From positions 62,001 through 126,000 of the forward strand of contig WPIO01000107.1 of assembly GCA_009760855.2 (NCBI GenBank): a stretch of 64,000 bases of DNA, in the 5' to 3' direction. Below, one piece after another: positions 47,868-60,903 of the stretch. This stretch comes from Cristatella mucedo (Eukaryota > Bryozoa > Phylactolaemata > Cristatellidae). The position numbers and the translations under genes were made by a program. Positions within the stretch are counted from its first letter, which is position 1. Every line of letters begins with the position of its first letter. A model generated the notes under the pieces. It was not told the origin of the DNA and did no database searches. It saw only the letters and a program-made list of their open reading frames with translations.

Positions 47868-48018
47868 ATACCGCTCTGGCCCAGTGGTTAAGTTGCTCGC
47901 CTTAAGCAACCAAGGTCAGAGTGAATTCAAACTACGACCTGTGTCGTGAGCTAGAGCCAGTCAAATTGAACTGACTGATTTGAGAATAAGTTTCAGCTGG
48001 GTGCTATACAAATTAAAA
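47868..48018 (+). mobile_element. Old tRNA-derived SINE, copy 2 of the duplication
   Basis: The A box TGGCCCAGTGG is at 47877-47887, and the B-box-like GTGAATTCAAAC is at about 47921. It ends in GGGTGCTATACAAATTAAAA. Confidence 0.6.
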
Positions 48019-48534
48019 ACCATGATTATAAGAGTAGGTTGCATGTTCAAAAACCAAACGCACTATGTGTCTTACAGTATGTGCAGGATATTGGACATAA
48101 ATTGCAAAAACAAACACGAAATTGTACTTATAAAGTCATCGCAGGAAGGTTGTCCACGTGGTATCGTTGGAGTGAATAGCTGCAGCGTTTTATTAAGGTG
48201 GCAAAGTACAGCAGAGCCCGAGCAGCAGTGCATACTGTTGATGAACCGACATTGATGGCATGCCCTAGATTGGTTCTGACTCGGTAGGAATGAGAAAATA
48301 AGGTCGATATATAACAATAACAGCTGGCACTTTATGAAGATGCCCAGCAGAGCAGTACAGAAAGCCTAAACGGCTTTTAATTTAAGTATCAAGTGACCCA
48401 AAGTAAGCCTTCGGTGTGGCTCATGGAGCATGCGTAGACTGAAGTACACACAAGCTCGCACATGCACACACATGCACACAGAAGCATACAGACACAGATA
48501 CTGGCTGTTTGCTCAATGGTGGAAGTTTGACCAA

Positions 48535-48675
48535 ATAATATAATAATAATAATATTGCACTTGATAAAGTGCCCTCAGAGAACTTAATCTCTTTCTAGGC
48601 GCTTTACATTTGCTGCAAAGTGATATGCAATAGAATAGTAAGTAAAATCATGCTTGAAAAAAGCAATAACAATGG
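48535..48675 (-). mobile_element. Family A LINE 3' end, insertion specific to copy 2
   Basis: A short copy with (TAA)n tail, an intact hairpin (GATAAAGTGCCCTCAGAGAA ... TTTCTAGGCGCTTTACATTT) and about 80 bases of 3' UTR. There is no counterpart in copy 1. Confidence 0.85.
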
Positions 48676-49794
48676 CATATAAATATCTGACAGTTCATAT
48701 CACTCGAGGAAGCTTCCCAGGGGCTACACGTCACGCGCAGACAGCATCCCACAACAGCCTAGATTAGAAGTGGACTACAATGCCAGCACAGAAGTAGAGC
48801 TAGCTAGCGAAAGGTCTTTTTGGAAGGTGGAGGCATGCATTCCAGGCAGAGGCTACAGTGTAAATGTGGGCCAAGCCAATTATGAGGGCAAGACACAATA
48901 TGCATCACCTACAGAGCTTAAGCAGAGGCAGGCAGCCCAGCATGGCCGAAGAAATTCCCAGGAGTTACTCTTATGCAATTGCACCACATATAGGTCAACC
49001 CTCCGTCCTATCCGAACAATCTTTATCCAGGGCATGCAATAGTGCATGGTGATAATGCCGAATAGCCTTAGGCCAGCGCTGGTAAGCAGCCTGACCCAAC
49101 AGTTCATGTGAATTGAAACATGCAAGTGTAAGCAAACGTCTTGCATCGAAGCCAGACCAGCTGTAAAGTCAGTGGTACAACCCAATCAAGCAGATGCTTA
49201 ACAACCACTATAGAGGCCAATGCACCCAAAGGTCCTTTGAGGCTGCAGCAAATACTAGCTAATGGCTTATCCAGGCCGTAGGTTATAATATGTGTTTGTG
49301 CATAGAGGTAGTCCTAAGGGCTCACTGGAGCTTCGAGCATGCATTTGGAGTGCCCCAAAGCCAAAGCTGTCGGTGCTTTACATTTAATTTACATTCACAT
49401 TGTGTTATGGAAAATAATTGAGGAGAAAATATGAGTAGCAATTTAAAGTAGATCAAAGAGTATAGAAGTCAAAAGTAGACACCAGGAACACTGACCGAAT
49501 TTAGCTCATTAAGCTCACTCAGATTTGTAGATGTTCCAAAGTAAGGGGTCTTGATTATGCTAAAATCCATTGAATTTTTATAATAATAGAGGTAATTTTT
49601 AGTAGGGTTCTGACCTTATACATGAGTAGGAGCTTGAAAGCTGGTACTAAGACAGGAAAACTGTGAGTTAGATTGCCAATAAGAAATCAAATTGATTGGG
49701 TTATCGCATTCGATATAAAATATAAGGATGCAACAGTAAGCAAAGCTAATATAAATTAAAAAAACCGTCAGATAACGTGGATAATATTACCATA

Positions 49795-50118
49795 TTTCAT
49801 TTATGACGCTTAACTAACTTATTCTCTTTCTAGGCGCTTCACTTTTTCTGCAAAGTAAACAAGATCTAATGGTTAGTGGTAAAATGCTCAATAAGCAGCA
49901 AAGATAACATGGCTAGAGGTGACATGTGCAGGTTCAGCATGGAATTATAGTTAGTGGCAGTATGCAACAGCGTCAGTACGCATTAGCATATAAATAACCA
50001 ACTACAAGTATTATTTACATGCTGCAATATATATATGCATTTTTAGTTTCTATTTAAATTTCGACAAGCTAGATGTCGTGACTCTGAAAGGAGTGAGTTT
50101 GAGGATGTAGGAGCGTGC
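49795..50118 (-). mobile_element. Family A LINE 3' end shared by both duplicate copies
   Basis: It matches the 3' end of the copy at 40.4 kb, including flanking non-LINE sequence. It therefore predates the duplication. It is cut at 50118 by the next copy. Confidence 0.7.
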
Positions 50119-51080
50119 AAAATAATAATAATAATAATAATAATGTACTTGATATAGCGCCCTCGAAGAACTTAATCTCTTTCAAGGTGCTTTACATTTG
50201 CTGCAAAGGAAATGCAGTTAAATCGTAAGTAAATACAGGCTTGAAAAACAAACAAAATGAATAACATGGTTAGGGGTGACATGCACACGGTCAGCATGCA
50301 AATGTGGTTAGTGGCAGCATGCACAGTGTCAGCACACATAAGCACGTAAAGAACGAATCACAGGGACCCACTAAATGATGTCTTAAATAGGTGTGTTTTA
50401 GGTTCCTTTTAAATGTGGTCAGGTCAAGGAATGTTCTGACGCATGTCGGGAGGAAGTTCCAGGCTTTGGAAGCATACGAACTGAATGCACGGTCTCCAAA
50501 GGATTTAAGGTTTGTACGAGGTATTTCTAGAATGTTGGATTCCGAAAAAGCGGGTGGTACAATGCTTGGCCTGATGGGGGTGTATGTCGAAGAGATAGGC
50601 TGGAGCCATAGAATAAAGGTACCTAAATGTGAGCAACAAAACCTTGAAGTCAATCCGTTGCTTGACTGGTAGCCAGTGCAGGTCGTCGAGAAGTGGAGTA
50701 ATGTGGCAACTGCTACGCTCGCGACAGGCAAGCCTAGCTGCAGAGTTTTGCACCAGCTGCCTGATCGAACATGCTGGTAGGCCAGTAAGCAGTGAGTTGC
50801 AGAAATCGAGACGAGATGTCACAAATGCATGGACCACCTTATACGTGGTATCGTTATCTAAACAAGCCCAAATTTTAGCAATGTCATGAAGCTGAAAAAA
50901 GGCAGATTTGACTGTGGAGCTGAGATGGTCGTCTAACGAGAGGTTGATTTAGAATATGACACCTAGATTTCGAGCTGATTCGACAATAGATATGCTGGCA
51001 GAGCCAATTTTGAGAGACAGCCTTTACAATTTCTGAATCACACTGGGTTTGCCCATGACTAGCAAGTTAGTTTTCTCATC
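50119..51080 (-). mobile_element. Family A LINE 3' half, fairly young
   Basis: It has an (ATA)n tail, the hairpin, the 3' UTR and a C-terminal ORF with long open parts. The minus frame 50837-50505 has VHAFVTSRLDFCNSLLTGLP, and 50731-50291 has NLKSFGDRAFSSYASKAWN. One or two frameshifts. 5' truncation is near the LLVMGKP block. Confidence 0.88.
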
Positions 51081-51089
51081 AAAATATAT

Positions 51090-51733
51090 GAAGGATCCTA
51101 ATATAAAACATTCCATGCACTTGTAACATTCCGTCTCGACTTTATATAAATCACCGGTTCCTTTTTCACTTCCAATGTAAACGGGCCGCCAGTAGCTCAT
51201 GCAAAACTCAGCAGCGAAGCTTGTCTTTAGTGAGCTTTGCAGTTGTCAAATCACACCACCTTTGGCCAAAATACACAAGCTCTAAGCAAAGCAATGCACT
51301 GACTCTAAGTTGCTGTCACCAAATTTTATGTTCTTCTATTATTTCGCTTGAGTTTACCTTCAAGATTTACTCCCCATCAAGCTAATCGCACCACCAGCGT
51401 ATCGGAATTTAGCTGTTTACCCATAGGTCTCACGAAAGCAAATCCTTTGGAGAACCGGTATTTAACTCGTACACTCCAAGAGCACGGAACGGACTTCCAA
51501 CTTTCATTGCTACATCAACTGACTTGGCCTCATTTAAAAAGAAAGCAAAAACGCACGTAATTATTACAGCAGGTAGTGAGTTTTTGAGATACGCATATGA
51601 CGTGATTATTTGTGCCGACACTCTATATGTTGCCTTATTTTATTGTGCTTAAGTAAAATCCCAAGAAAGAGATCGATTTCTCTCACGGCACTATCAAGTG
51701 CATTATTATTTTTGTTAGCATTGTTATTATAAG
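51090..51733 (+). mobile_element. Family A LINE 3' half, opposite orientation
   Basis: It follows the C-terminal ORF blocks with many stops, then a degraded 3' UTR, and ends AAAGAGATCGATTTCTCTCA followed by GCACTATCAAGTGCATTATT. With 50119-51080 it forms a head-to-head inverted pair. Confidence 0.8.
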
Positions 51734-52019
51734 CTCAACCATAATATTGTTCTTAACGGAAACATGACATTACAAGTACTAATTCTCTGTCTCGTGGTCA
51801 ATTTGGTGGAGCGGTGGGATAGTAGCATCTGAAAGCAAGCATTCTTCAATTTTTTTGATATGTCGATTAGTTCATCGTGAATCGACGAAATGTGGGAAAC
51901 TATAATCATGATGCTAACGTTAGCTTTTGCGGGAGGCTAAACTATTAGAGTTAAAACTATAGGTTGTTCGATTTTTCACCTGGTAGGATAGTACTTCCGA
52001 TATGTAGACTTGAGCTAGA

Positions 52020-53110
52020 AAATGAAAGGGCCTTAAATTAAGTGACAGATCATTGAAGGCATTGCCCTTCTTGATTGTGATGCAGCAAAGGTATGATGGA
52101 AGTGGTGTAACGAGGTAAGTGTGATGCTCACGATAGGTGAAATTAGCTGCAGAAATTTTGTGCCAGCTTCAAGAGCTTGATTGCACGGCCCCTTGGACAA
52201 GCAACCAGTGAGTTACATAAGTTTGGACGGGAAGTAACAATATCATGGAAGAACTTGGATGTGGTGTCTTTGTCTAAAAATCCTCGAATTGTGGCAAGGC
52301 TATGCAGCTGAAAGTAGGCAGACTTGACTGTGGAGCTGATATGGTCGACCAATGAAAAGTCGCTCTGGAACATGATACCTAGTTTACGTGCAGAATAAAC
52401 GGGAGATGTGAATACTGCACAGAGTTTGAGCGTTGGGTTAATCAATTTCTGACTCATGATTGGTTTTCTAATAACTAGAAAGTTTCTTTTGCTGCCATTC
52501 TATTTAAAAAGGTTTTCTACAATCAAACTGCAAATCTCATTAAAACAAGCAGTGAGAGTGTGTAAAGAATTAGACAAGCTCGAGGGCTGGGATTGGTGAT
52601 ACAAAGTAAAGATAAAAGTGAGTTTCATCTGCACAGACATGAAAGCTCAGTTTTCGGTCTTGGCGATCACTTAAGTGGTTCTCGGACGATCGTCGTCCGT
52701 TCACATCAATACTCAAGTGTCTCTCACTAAGATACGACCATGATCATGACAGTGCTGTGCCAGTGATACCCAGGCAAGATTATAGACTAAAGAAGGAATT
52801 GTAATCAACAGTAGCACATGCAATAGAAAGATCAAGCAGGATAAGCAGAGAGACCTTACCCAAGTTGGCATTCACGACAAAATTGTAATACCCCCTGAGC
52901 CATCCTGGCTCATTTGAGCTCTAAAGCTAGACTGGAACGTACTTGCTAGGTGTGTGGTCTCAATATAAGTGTTTAGTTAGTCAGCGACCACTCGTTCTTG
53001 TGTCGTTGATAGAAATGAGAGCAAGAAGACTGGACGGAAGCTGTTTAAGTCCTCACTGTCTTGCACTACTGTCCTAATTAGTTGCCTGACTACAGCCGTT
53101 TTGTATTGTG
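52020..53110 (-). mobile_element. Family A LINE, old reverse transcriptase portion
   Basis: The minus frame 52457-52143 reads ARKLGIMFQSDFSLVDHISS and STVKSAYFQLHSLA. Upstream blocks for the rest of the reverse transcriptase continue to about 53110. The 3' end is not preserved. Confidence 0.75.
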
Positions 53111-53429
53111 CAGCAACCAGACCTGAGACTTGGCCCGACATGTGACTTAGGGAGCCGATTCAACGAATACGTGACAGGATGCCTCCCATGGAATAGGAAT
53201 AGATCTGAACTGTAATATATGTTCAGAGACGAATCCGACGTTAAAAGAGCAATGCAGGCTACAAGGGACCGTAGCAAAGGTGAGCGAGTTAAATCCACTG
53301 TTATTGCTAAAACAAGCTTTGTTCGGGCTGTGGCAATTACAATTGTGAGTAAAAGTGGGAAAATCTTCTAATGAAAAAATATTTTGCTAAAGGTAGAATG
53401 CAAGTTATCTTAGCAGCACCTATACACTG

Positions 53430-55010
53430 CAATGTTAAGCAATGTTGTGTATCTCCGTCTGTAACTGTAAAAATGTATAAAGACTACGTGGCTGTAACTC
53501 AGGAGAGTTTTGTATAGCACGCTCACAGCCCAAGCGGCTTTCGGTACACATTCGGTAGCCAACAAACTTCGTCTCACCCAACAATGAGAAAGTTGGAAGC
53601 ATTGGATAGTCATGAGAGCAGCTGAGGTAGTGAGTAGCATGGAAGTAAAAGCTCAGGACCGTTGAAAAAGATGAGCCTTAGTCGGGAGCAGGAGAGTAGT
53701 TGTCATTGATTAAGGATTGTGGAAGCTAGTTCAACAGTCTAGTACCTGCAGAGCTCAAGCTTTTTTACCAACGGTCTTCAAGCGGACGAATGGAAGTGCT
53801 AATTTGTTGTATATAATGGATCAGAGGTTACGAGTAGGCCTAAACTGGTGCAGCAGTTCAGTTAGGTACTAACAAGCGAAGCCGTTGCTGGCCTTGTGGG
53901 TCAGGATAAGAAATTTGCTCTGTACCCCTTGATCAATCAGCATCCATCCTAGCTCTTTAAGCAAAGCAGACAGGTGCTAAAACCTCTAGGACTTGAAGAC
54001 TAGCCCTGCAGCCATATTCTTAGCCAGCTGCAGTTGCCCAGTTCCTTAAGTTAATAGCCCAGCCAAAAGGGAATTACAATAATCAACCCGAGACAAAACT
54101 ACGGAGTGAGTTAATTTTTGGTTAACCACTTAGGAATGCAGCTCCCAATAATAGATGGGGAACGGACGTGATGGCAAGCTGTAGAAGCAGTCTTATGAAT
54201 TAAGCTTTTGAAATTAAGGCAGCTATTGAAAACAACAAATAAATTTCGAGCGCGTAGTGACGGTGGCACTGTGGCATCACCCATTCGAAGAGCACAGCCT
54301 TTTAATCTAGCCAAACGCTTAGCATGTCCTATTAGCATCGGTTCAGTTTTATCGTCATTTTGGTTCAGGAAATTTTCTGACATCCACGATCGAATGTCGG
54401 CAAGGCAAGCCTACACTTTCTCAGTTGCAGCTGCAGATTCCGACCGTTTGAACTACAAATACAGCCGAGTGCAATTAGCATAAAAGTGATATCCCATTCA
54501 ATGGGCCTTTATCCATTTTCCCAGAGGTTGATTATAAATGGAGAAAAGCAAGTGAACGAGTACACACAGTTGAGGGACTCCACAGGTTACCCGTCACGTG
54601 TTTGAAGCCCAAACCCATAACGTCACACATTGAGCACTATCAAACAATTACGATGACAACCACGCCAGTGCCTAATCTGCCAGACCAATCGTCGTACTCA
54701 ATTGTTCAAGTAGAACATCATGATCAATGGCGTTAAAAACAGTTGACAGATCTAGAAAAGCTATTGTATTGACATTCCCGTCATCCTTGTGACGTGGACT
54801 GTCATTGTCAACAAGGAGGAGAGCCCTTCAGTGGAGTGCTGCATCTTTAACCCAGATTCAAATGTTTCTGAAATGGCATTTTTTTAATAAATTCAACCAG
54901 TTGCTTAGCAACAATTGTTTCAAGAATCATTGAAATAAACGAAGAGGGGAACCTAGGCGATAGATTGCAAGGACCTCTGTATCCCATCCAGAATTTGTAA
55001 GAATGGATAT
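53430..55010 (-). mobile_element. Longest family B LINE copy
   Basis: It runs from the 3' end (CAATGTTGTGTATCTCCGTC on the plus strand) upward. The C-terminal ORF decays through 53500-54100. SENFLNQNDDKTEPMLIG, CALRMGDATVPPSLRARNL and SCLNFKSLIHKTASTACHHV lie at 54383-54111. SFISMILETIVAKQLVEFIK is at about 54950-54890. These are the reverse transcriptase palm and thumb blocks of a CR1/L2-group LINE that is clearly distinct from family A. Several frameshifts. Upstream, 55060-55510 holds weaker LINE-like minus-strand sequence. Confidence 0.8.
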
Positions 55011-55519
55011 AACGATAGCCGATTTGAAGGACGTGGTGACGACCCATTTTCCCAAAGAAGCATTGAGAATCTTGGTTATGGCAATGCTAAGGTGGTCTGT
55101 CATTGAATACCAGAGAGATGAAAAGCAGTACTATCTTACAATTGATTCGACATTTAAAAACATCACATTAGTAAGCATGAAGCATCAAGCTAGTGAGAGC
55201 ATGTAAACCAAAGGTGTGAGAAACAGCACGCACTAGCACAGAGCCTCAAACGCTGCCTTAGGTTGTATTGGCATTACTGAAATGAAGGTAAACTGGAAAG
55301 GACCTCGGTGTGTACCTCTGGAGGACTAATCATGTATTCCGTTATTTACCAAAAGGAGCAGGTATCGCCTCAAAGAGTTGAGATACCTCATAAAAAATCA
55401 ATGCTATCAAAAGCACCAGGCGATATCGGACAGTATGGGTAATCGCACCCTGTTGTGCATCACTAAAGGAAAGGTCATTTGTCGCATTTTGGGGAGGGGT
55501 GATTACGATGTAACTTAGC

Positions 55520-57028
55520 ATCAAATCAGACTGACCCAGAGAACTTGAGCAATTGCCAATCAGTCTCCCTTCTACCATAGCTGTCATAGACACTGAAAGT
55601 AGTCTTGGCAGACCTGCTGAACTCATATATTGCAACATCAGACCTTAATACAAATTTCTAGTCTGGCTTTAGAGCTAATCATTCCTTAAAGTCAGCATGG
55701 CTTTGGGTGTTCAACGACCTACTGTGGAATGCAGGCATAGGTAGAGTTTCACTGTTTTTTTGCTTGATCTTTCATTCATTAATAGCGATCACCTAGTCCT
55801 TCTTGAAAACCTCTCATCTTGCGTGGGCATCACTGGCACTGCTCTGCAATGGTTCAGATCAGATCTCAGTGGAAGACTCAGATATCCGGACGTGAATGAA
55901 CAAAGATCATCCGAGGGACCCCTGAATTATGGGCTACCTCACGGCTCCGTGCAAGGTCAGGCTCTTTTACCGGCTTATACTCTCCCTCTTGCCGATGTGA
56001 TTGCCAAGTGCAATATAGGCTTGCACTTCTTTACTTTAATTGCTCCAAGACTTTGATCACCTCGAACCCTTTCTACTTTTTTGCCTCATTTATTAACGAC
56101 TTCCGCATATGGATGGTAGAGCTTTTTCTTTAATTAATTGATGATACAATTCAATGACTAGTTATGAAAAAACCAAGTGTGATTCGGAAATTGGAAAGGG
56201 TAACGCTTAAAATTGGCTCTGTCAGTATATCTTGTCTTGCATCTGAAGGAAATGCAGGTGGCCTGTTCCAAAGCGAGCTTTCATTTAACGACCACATCAG
56301 CTCCACACTCAAGTCTGCCTACTTTCAGCTGCACCACATTGCTAAAATTTGGCCTTATTTAGGCAGGGTTACTGCATATATGTTAGTCCATGCTATTGCG
56401 ACATCGCGTCCTTACTATTGTAGCACACTGCTTGCTGGCCTACCGATATGTCCGATCAGGCGGGTACAGCTGTTGCAAAACTCTACAACTATGTTGTCTC
56501 TTGCGAGCTTTGCAATTGCCACATCACACGACCTCTTGCCTACCTGGACTGGCTACCAGTAAAGCAACTGATCGACTTAAAATTGTGGACACTCACTTTA
56601 AGGTTCCTTCATTCTTTGGCTCCAGTCTAATTATCAGATCTAAATCCTCACGAAGGCAAGCATCAAGACACCCTCTTTTCGGAAATTAACTCTTTACCTA
56701 TGCCTCCTAAGAAGCTTACATCAGACGGAGACCATGAATTCAGATAGTATTCTCCCAAAGCCTGAAACTTACTCCCGACTCGCGTCACCACATTCCATAA
56801 CATGACCACATCTAAAAAGAAACTAGAACCGCAACTATTAGTGACAGCGCTTAGTGGGTCCCTGTGATTCATCTTACATGGGCTTATACATGTGGACACT
56901 ATGCTCACTGCCACTACCCACATTTGTATGCTTACCTTTTACATCCTATCCCAAACCATGTTATTTATGTTGTCTATCAAGCATGATACCACTTACCACT
57001 AGGTGATGTTTATTTTGCAGCAAATGTA
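55520..57028 (+). mobile_element. Family A LINE, reverse transcriptase through 3' UTR
   Basis: It starts at the ENLSNYRP block (GACCCAGAGAACTTGAGC) and reads GITGTALQWFRSDLSGRL, NYGLPHGSVQGQALL and LPLADVIAK. It continues to KPSVIRKLERVTLKIGSVSI, ISSTLKSAYFQLHHIAK and the 3' UTR. There are deletions around the YADD region and several stops. The terminal hairpin is missing, where a minus-strand copy begins. Confidence 0.85.
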
Positions 57029-57029
57029 A

Positions 57030-57655
57030 TAAGAGTAATAATAATAATAATGCACTTGGTAACGTTCCCTCAGAAAACTCAGTCTCTGTCTGGGCACTTT
57101 CCATTAGTTACAATAGGAAATGCGATGGAATGATGAGTAATATCATGCTTGATAAACGAAAATAACAACATGGTTATAGGGTGACATGCACAGAGTCCCA
57201 TTGGCAAGAGGATTTGTATACAAGGTATACAAAAACAGTCAAGCACCGAGCACTGCGTTAACCCATATTTCATAGGTACCTGGGATGATCTCCGTCCTTT
57301 CACATCAATCCTGTGCAGTCTGCCACCGATATATATCCTTAACCATTGCAATTCAGTGCCAGTGATAACTTAGCAAAGTGGGACGTGTTCACGAAGACTT
57401 GGCGATCGATAGCATCAAAAGTGCCAATAGCTTGAACAAAAGTAGCAGATAATATCCACCCATGTCAAAATTCCTAAGTTGGTCTCTGTACGAACTAAGT
57501 AATGCTTACTCTGTCGAGTGATTAGCTGCAAAGCCAGACTAGAACTTATATCAATATTTGAGGTTTCAATATATGAGTTCAGCTGGTCTGCCACGACTCG
57601 TTTTAGTGTCTTTGAAAGGGATGGCAAAAGGGAGACTGGGCGGTTTTAATTGAAC
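57030..57655 (-). mobile_element. Family A LINE with large internal deletion
   Basis: The minus strand reads ADQLNSYIETS and MQWLRIYIGGRLHRIDVKGR, then SSQVPMKYGLTQ, and then jumps at about 57200 into the 3' UTR (GTGACATGCACAGAGTCCC on plus), hairpin and tail. The C-terminal half of the protein is missing although the 3' end is intact. Confidence 0.8.
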
Positions 57656-57659
57656 TCAA

Positions 57660-58495
57660 TTTTTCTAGGCCCTTTACTATAGCTGGATAGGAGAACTATT
57701 GAAAGATTAGTGTCATCATGCTTGATGACCACAATTCACGGGACGCACATAATGTATTGCTATGGTTCAGTTATGCCTAGACATTAAAGAGCAAAAGTAG
57801 GAGATTCAAGATTTATTTGAGGCATTGCTGACCAACATAAGGCTGTAGAAGCAGTTTTAGGAAGATTAACTTAGATGAGGAATGGTTATAAAGTTAAGCT
57901 GAAGTAAGCGAAATTCATGAGACAGAGCAAAAATATTGTTTTACATCGCCATAGAGAAATAAATCTACAATATTAGCTTGTATATGCCCTTACAGAAGCG
58001 AATTTACCTTGAAAACTTTATAGGAGTGGTCACGGCAGCAATACTCAAAAGATTGGTAATAATTTGGACAACCTACAAAATATAGCAATCTTAAATGTCA
58101 CCAGGAGAAGGTAAAAATGTAGGTATGTGTAGTAAATACTGCCTAATTTCAGGTAGCATAAACAGACCAATGGCGAATCAAAAGGATCCGATAAATGCTG
58201 TATTAAACAGTGTGCTTTATGCTTATTCAACCTACATGCGATGGGTAACCATTTAAGTCCGTGATGTGGCTGAAAGTTCAATGACAATCGATAAGAAAAG
58301 ATGTGAGGATGAGGCAAGTGCGATTCTCAAGTCAGATATGCATTAATAAAGTGTTATACATCAGTTTTTAACTCGTGATTTCGTAAGCCGATAAGAGCTA
58401 AAAGCAGTGAGTAAAAAAAGTATTACAGGGCTTTAGCAAAAGCTAGACAAACTTGGACGTAGTTTACTTGGTTCGCAAGCCTGGAATTGTTCTAT
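57660..58495 (-). mobile_element. Family A LINE, very old
   Basis: Scattered blocks match the 3' UTR and C-terminal ORF in order: GGGACGCACATAATG near 57745, AAACTTGGACGTAGTTTACTTGG near 58450. The limits are uncertain. Confidence 0.45.
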
Positions 58496-58499
58496 TATA

Positions 58500-58955
58500 A
58501 CCAGCACAATATGCAGAATGACTTCAGATATATAATTTTGTCGCTCACTTTTAAGTCACTTCATTCTTTGGCTCCAGCCTATCTCTCAGATCCCCTCCCC
58601 CACCAGGCCACGCATCGTACCACCAGCTTATCGGAATCTAGCAGTTTACCAATACCTCGTACAAACCTCAAATCCTTCGGAGACCATGCATTTAGCTTGA
58701 GTGCTCCCAAATGCCGGAACTCACTCCCGACTTGCATTACAACATCCTCTGACTTAACCACATTTGAAAAGAACTTGAAAACGCTGCTATGTGCTTACGG
58801 GTGCTGACGCTGTGCAAGCTGCCCTTAACTACACTTGCATGCTGACCCTGTGCATGCCACCCCTGTTTCCCTTTGCAGGAAATGTAAAGCACCTAGACCG
58901 AGATTTAGTTCTCTGAGGGCACTTTACCAAGTACATTGTTATCATTATTATATTT
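58500..58955 (+). mobile_element. Family A LINE 3' end
   Basis: The open frame has LTFKSLHSLAPAYLSDPLPH and NLKSFGDHAFSLSAPKCRNS. It is followed by a shortened 3' UTR, the hairpin (AAAGCACCTAGACCGAGATT, TTCTCTGAGGGCACTTT) and a short ATT tail. Confidence 0.85.
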
Positions 58956-59339
58956 GGTGGTCGTCTAGTAATTGGAGCTTTTGGAAATTGAGTAGCAGAT
59001 TATTCTGGGTTTTTTCGAGAAACCGGCTGGCTAAGCTCACTTTATAAAACACATTTCAAAATTTTAAGACACACAAAGGTAGACCACAAAAAATATACTC
59101 GTTTCACAGACAAATCATTTGATAATATGTGGTATCATTATGGTTCGAATGTCAGCCATATTAAATGAAAAGCAATAGCTGAAATTTGGCACCCTAAATG
59201 CATATGGATGAAAGCAAGGATACTACATCGTGTCCTCTGCAACGAAGACATAGCCAAGACTATTATTTTGGCGATATGGAGTAACTGTGTTTAAAAAAAA
59301 TGGAACGAGCACACACCGTGTGCAGCCCCATCTTAAGAA

Positions 59340-59765
59340 GAATCGTGAATTAATAATCATATGTTTTCTTCCACGCTCCAGAGTTTCCACTTATATAAGA
59401 TATAAACCTTAGAGATTGACTGCCAGTGATTTAAAGAAAAGATGAAAGGTTCTCAGGTAGGATCTAATGGTCAAATGTATCAAACGCTGGTCAAAGATTA
59501 AGCAATACAATGTATGTCTTATAATAAATGTCTTAGCTGTGAGGCATGCTGATTCTTTGCAGTGATAAACTCTAAAAATCTACTGGAACTTACCAGGTTC
59601 AAAATTTCACTTTACAAGATTAGTTAGTCGGATATTATTGCTTAATATCTTTGATAAGAGCAGTGTTATGGACGTAGAGACTTGGTGCAGTAGTCTCAAT
59701 CCTCCAGCTGAGGTGTCGCCTTCTTGATGATTAGCCTAAAACAAACTTTTTGAGAGGTTCATATA
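59340..59765 (-). mobile_element. Family A LINE, very old reverse transcriptase fragment
   Basis: The blocks GACTGCCAGTGATTTAAAG, TCAAACGCTGGTCAAAGATT and AACTCTAAAAATCTACTGG follow the N-terminal reverse transcriptase order of the 32.4-34.03 kb copy. Confidence 0.55.
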
Positions 59766-60114
59766 TAAGACTTGACAGGAAGTGCACATTTATTTAAATT
59801 CTCTTAGGTGGCTATGCAGATGAATTACATTTCCTAATAACTATATTTCCTGTGACATCAATTGCCGAAGAGTGTCTATAGTCAAACAGTGATGTAACGT
59901 AATCATCCAGAGGGGATCATGTTACCTTAGGGATGCAGTCTCTGCTTATTTGGATCTGCCAAATTGCACCAGAGATTATCAGGCACACTTCTAACTAGCA
60001 GCAGTTTAAGAGATGAATTGAACTAACACCACCAGTCATTTTTTATAACAGAAGCTAGTGTTTCTTGTGCTAAGATGATTTTCACAATATTAATAGCAAT
60101 TTAATGCTTTAAAG

Positions 60115-60143
60115 ATATATATATATATATAGAGAGAGAGAGG
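60115..60143. repeat. (AT)n(AG)n microsatellite
   Basis: A short AT run passes into AG repeats. Confidence 0.9.
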
Positions 60144-60903
60144 GTGAGACGGAGACCACTATGGCAATATAAAAGCTACTACTATTATGATATGCCACGG
60201 TTAAACCCAGTTTCGCACTTATTTAAAAAATCTAGTACAGTCACAGAGAGTCACAATTCAAGAAATTGCAGTTAGTTAAAAGAAATGTATCAATTGCATG
60301 AATTAGCTTCATTGCCATACTCAGAACAATGCAGCTCTTAGTTTAGGCGCCATTTTTCAGTTGAAATGAGGCTGATTACAATTTTCTATGAACTAATAGA
60401 ATGTTATTACCACTACATGTAGAGTAGCTCGCGTAGATAGAAGGCTAACATCAGGGTTGTGGTGCCGGACTAATCAAACCGAACTTAAAGTAGGTCAGTT
60501 TTCTGGTGCCACAATTGTTTTCAGTAATGTTCCAGTCAGGTCTCAATATTGTGAAGCTCCGGAAAATGACCAAGCGACAAGCCTAAAATGCGTACACGTA
60601 CTATTTTTCAGAAAAATGTTTAAATATTGATCGGATATGACCCCAGGCCGAGTATATGTGGACAGCCTACGAATTATAGCAAGCTTTAATTTATGTTAGC
60701 TGTCATAACAAAGCCGCAGACAGTTGTTGGAATACGACTGCTGTCGGGGTAAGAACATTGAAAGAAGCAGCACTGTATTTATGGGAAGACTGGTTTGGCT
60801 GACAAAGTTCAAACTCCGCCAGAAGAAGTCACTTAGCCGAAACATATTTTCTGATTAAGCCAACCGCTGCGGTACTAGCACACCATAATCACACACTTAC
60901 AGA

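Larger units (their letters stand above)
47395..50098. repeat. Copy 2 of a diverged duplicated segment (partner at 38190-40860)
   Basis: It begins near GTAAGAGAGATTGAGAGTG (compare ATAAGAGAGATAAAGTG in copy 1) and ends in a family A 3' end interrupted by a younger family A copy at 50119. It has its own private insertion (48535-48675). It lacks the two family B insertions and the microsatellite seen in copy 1. Confidence 0.75.
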
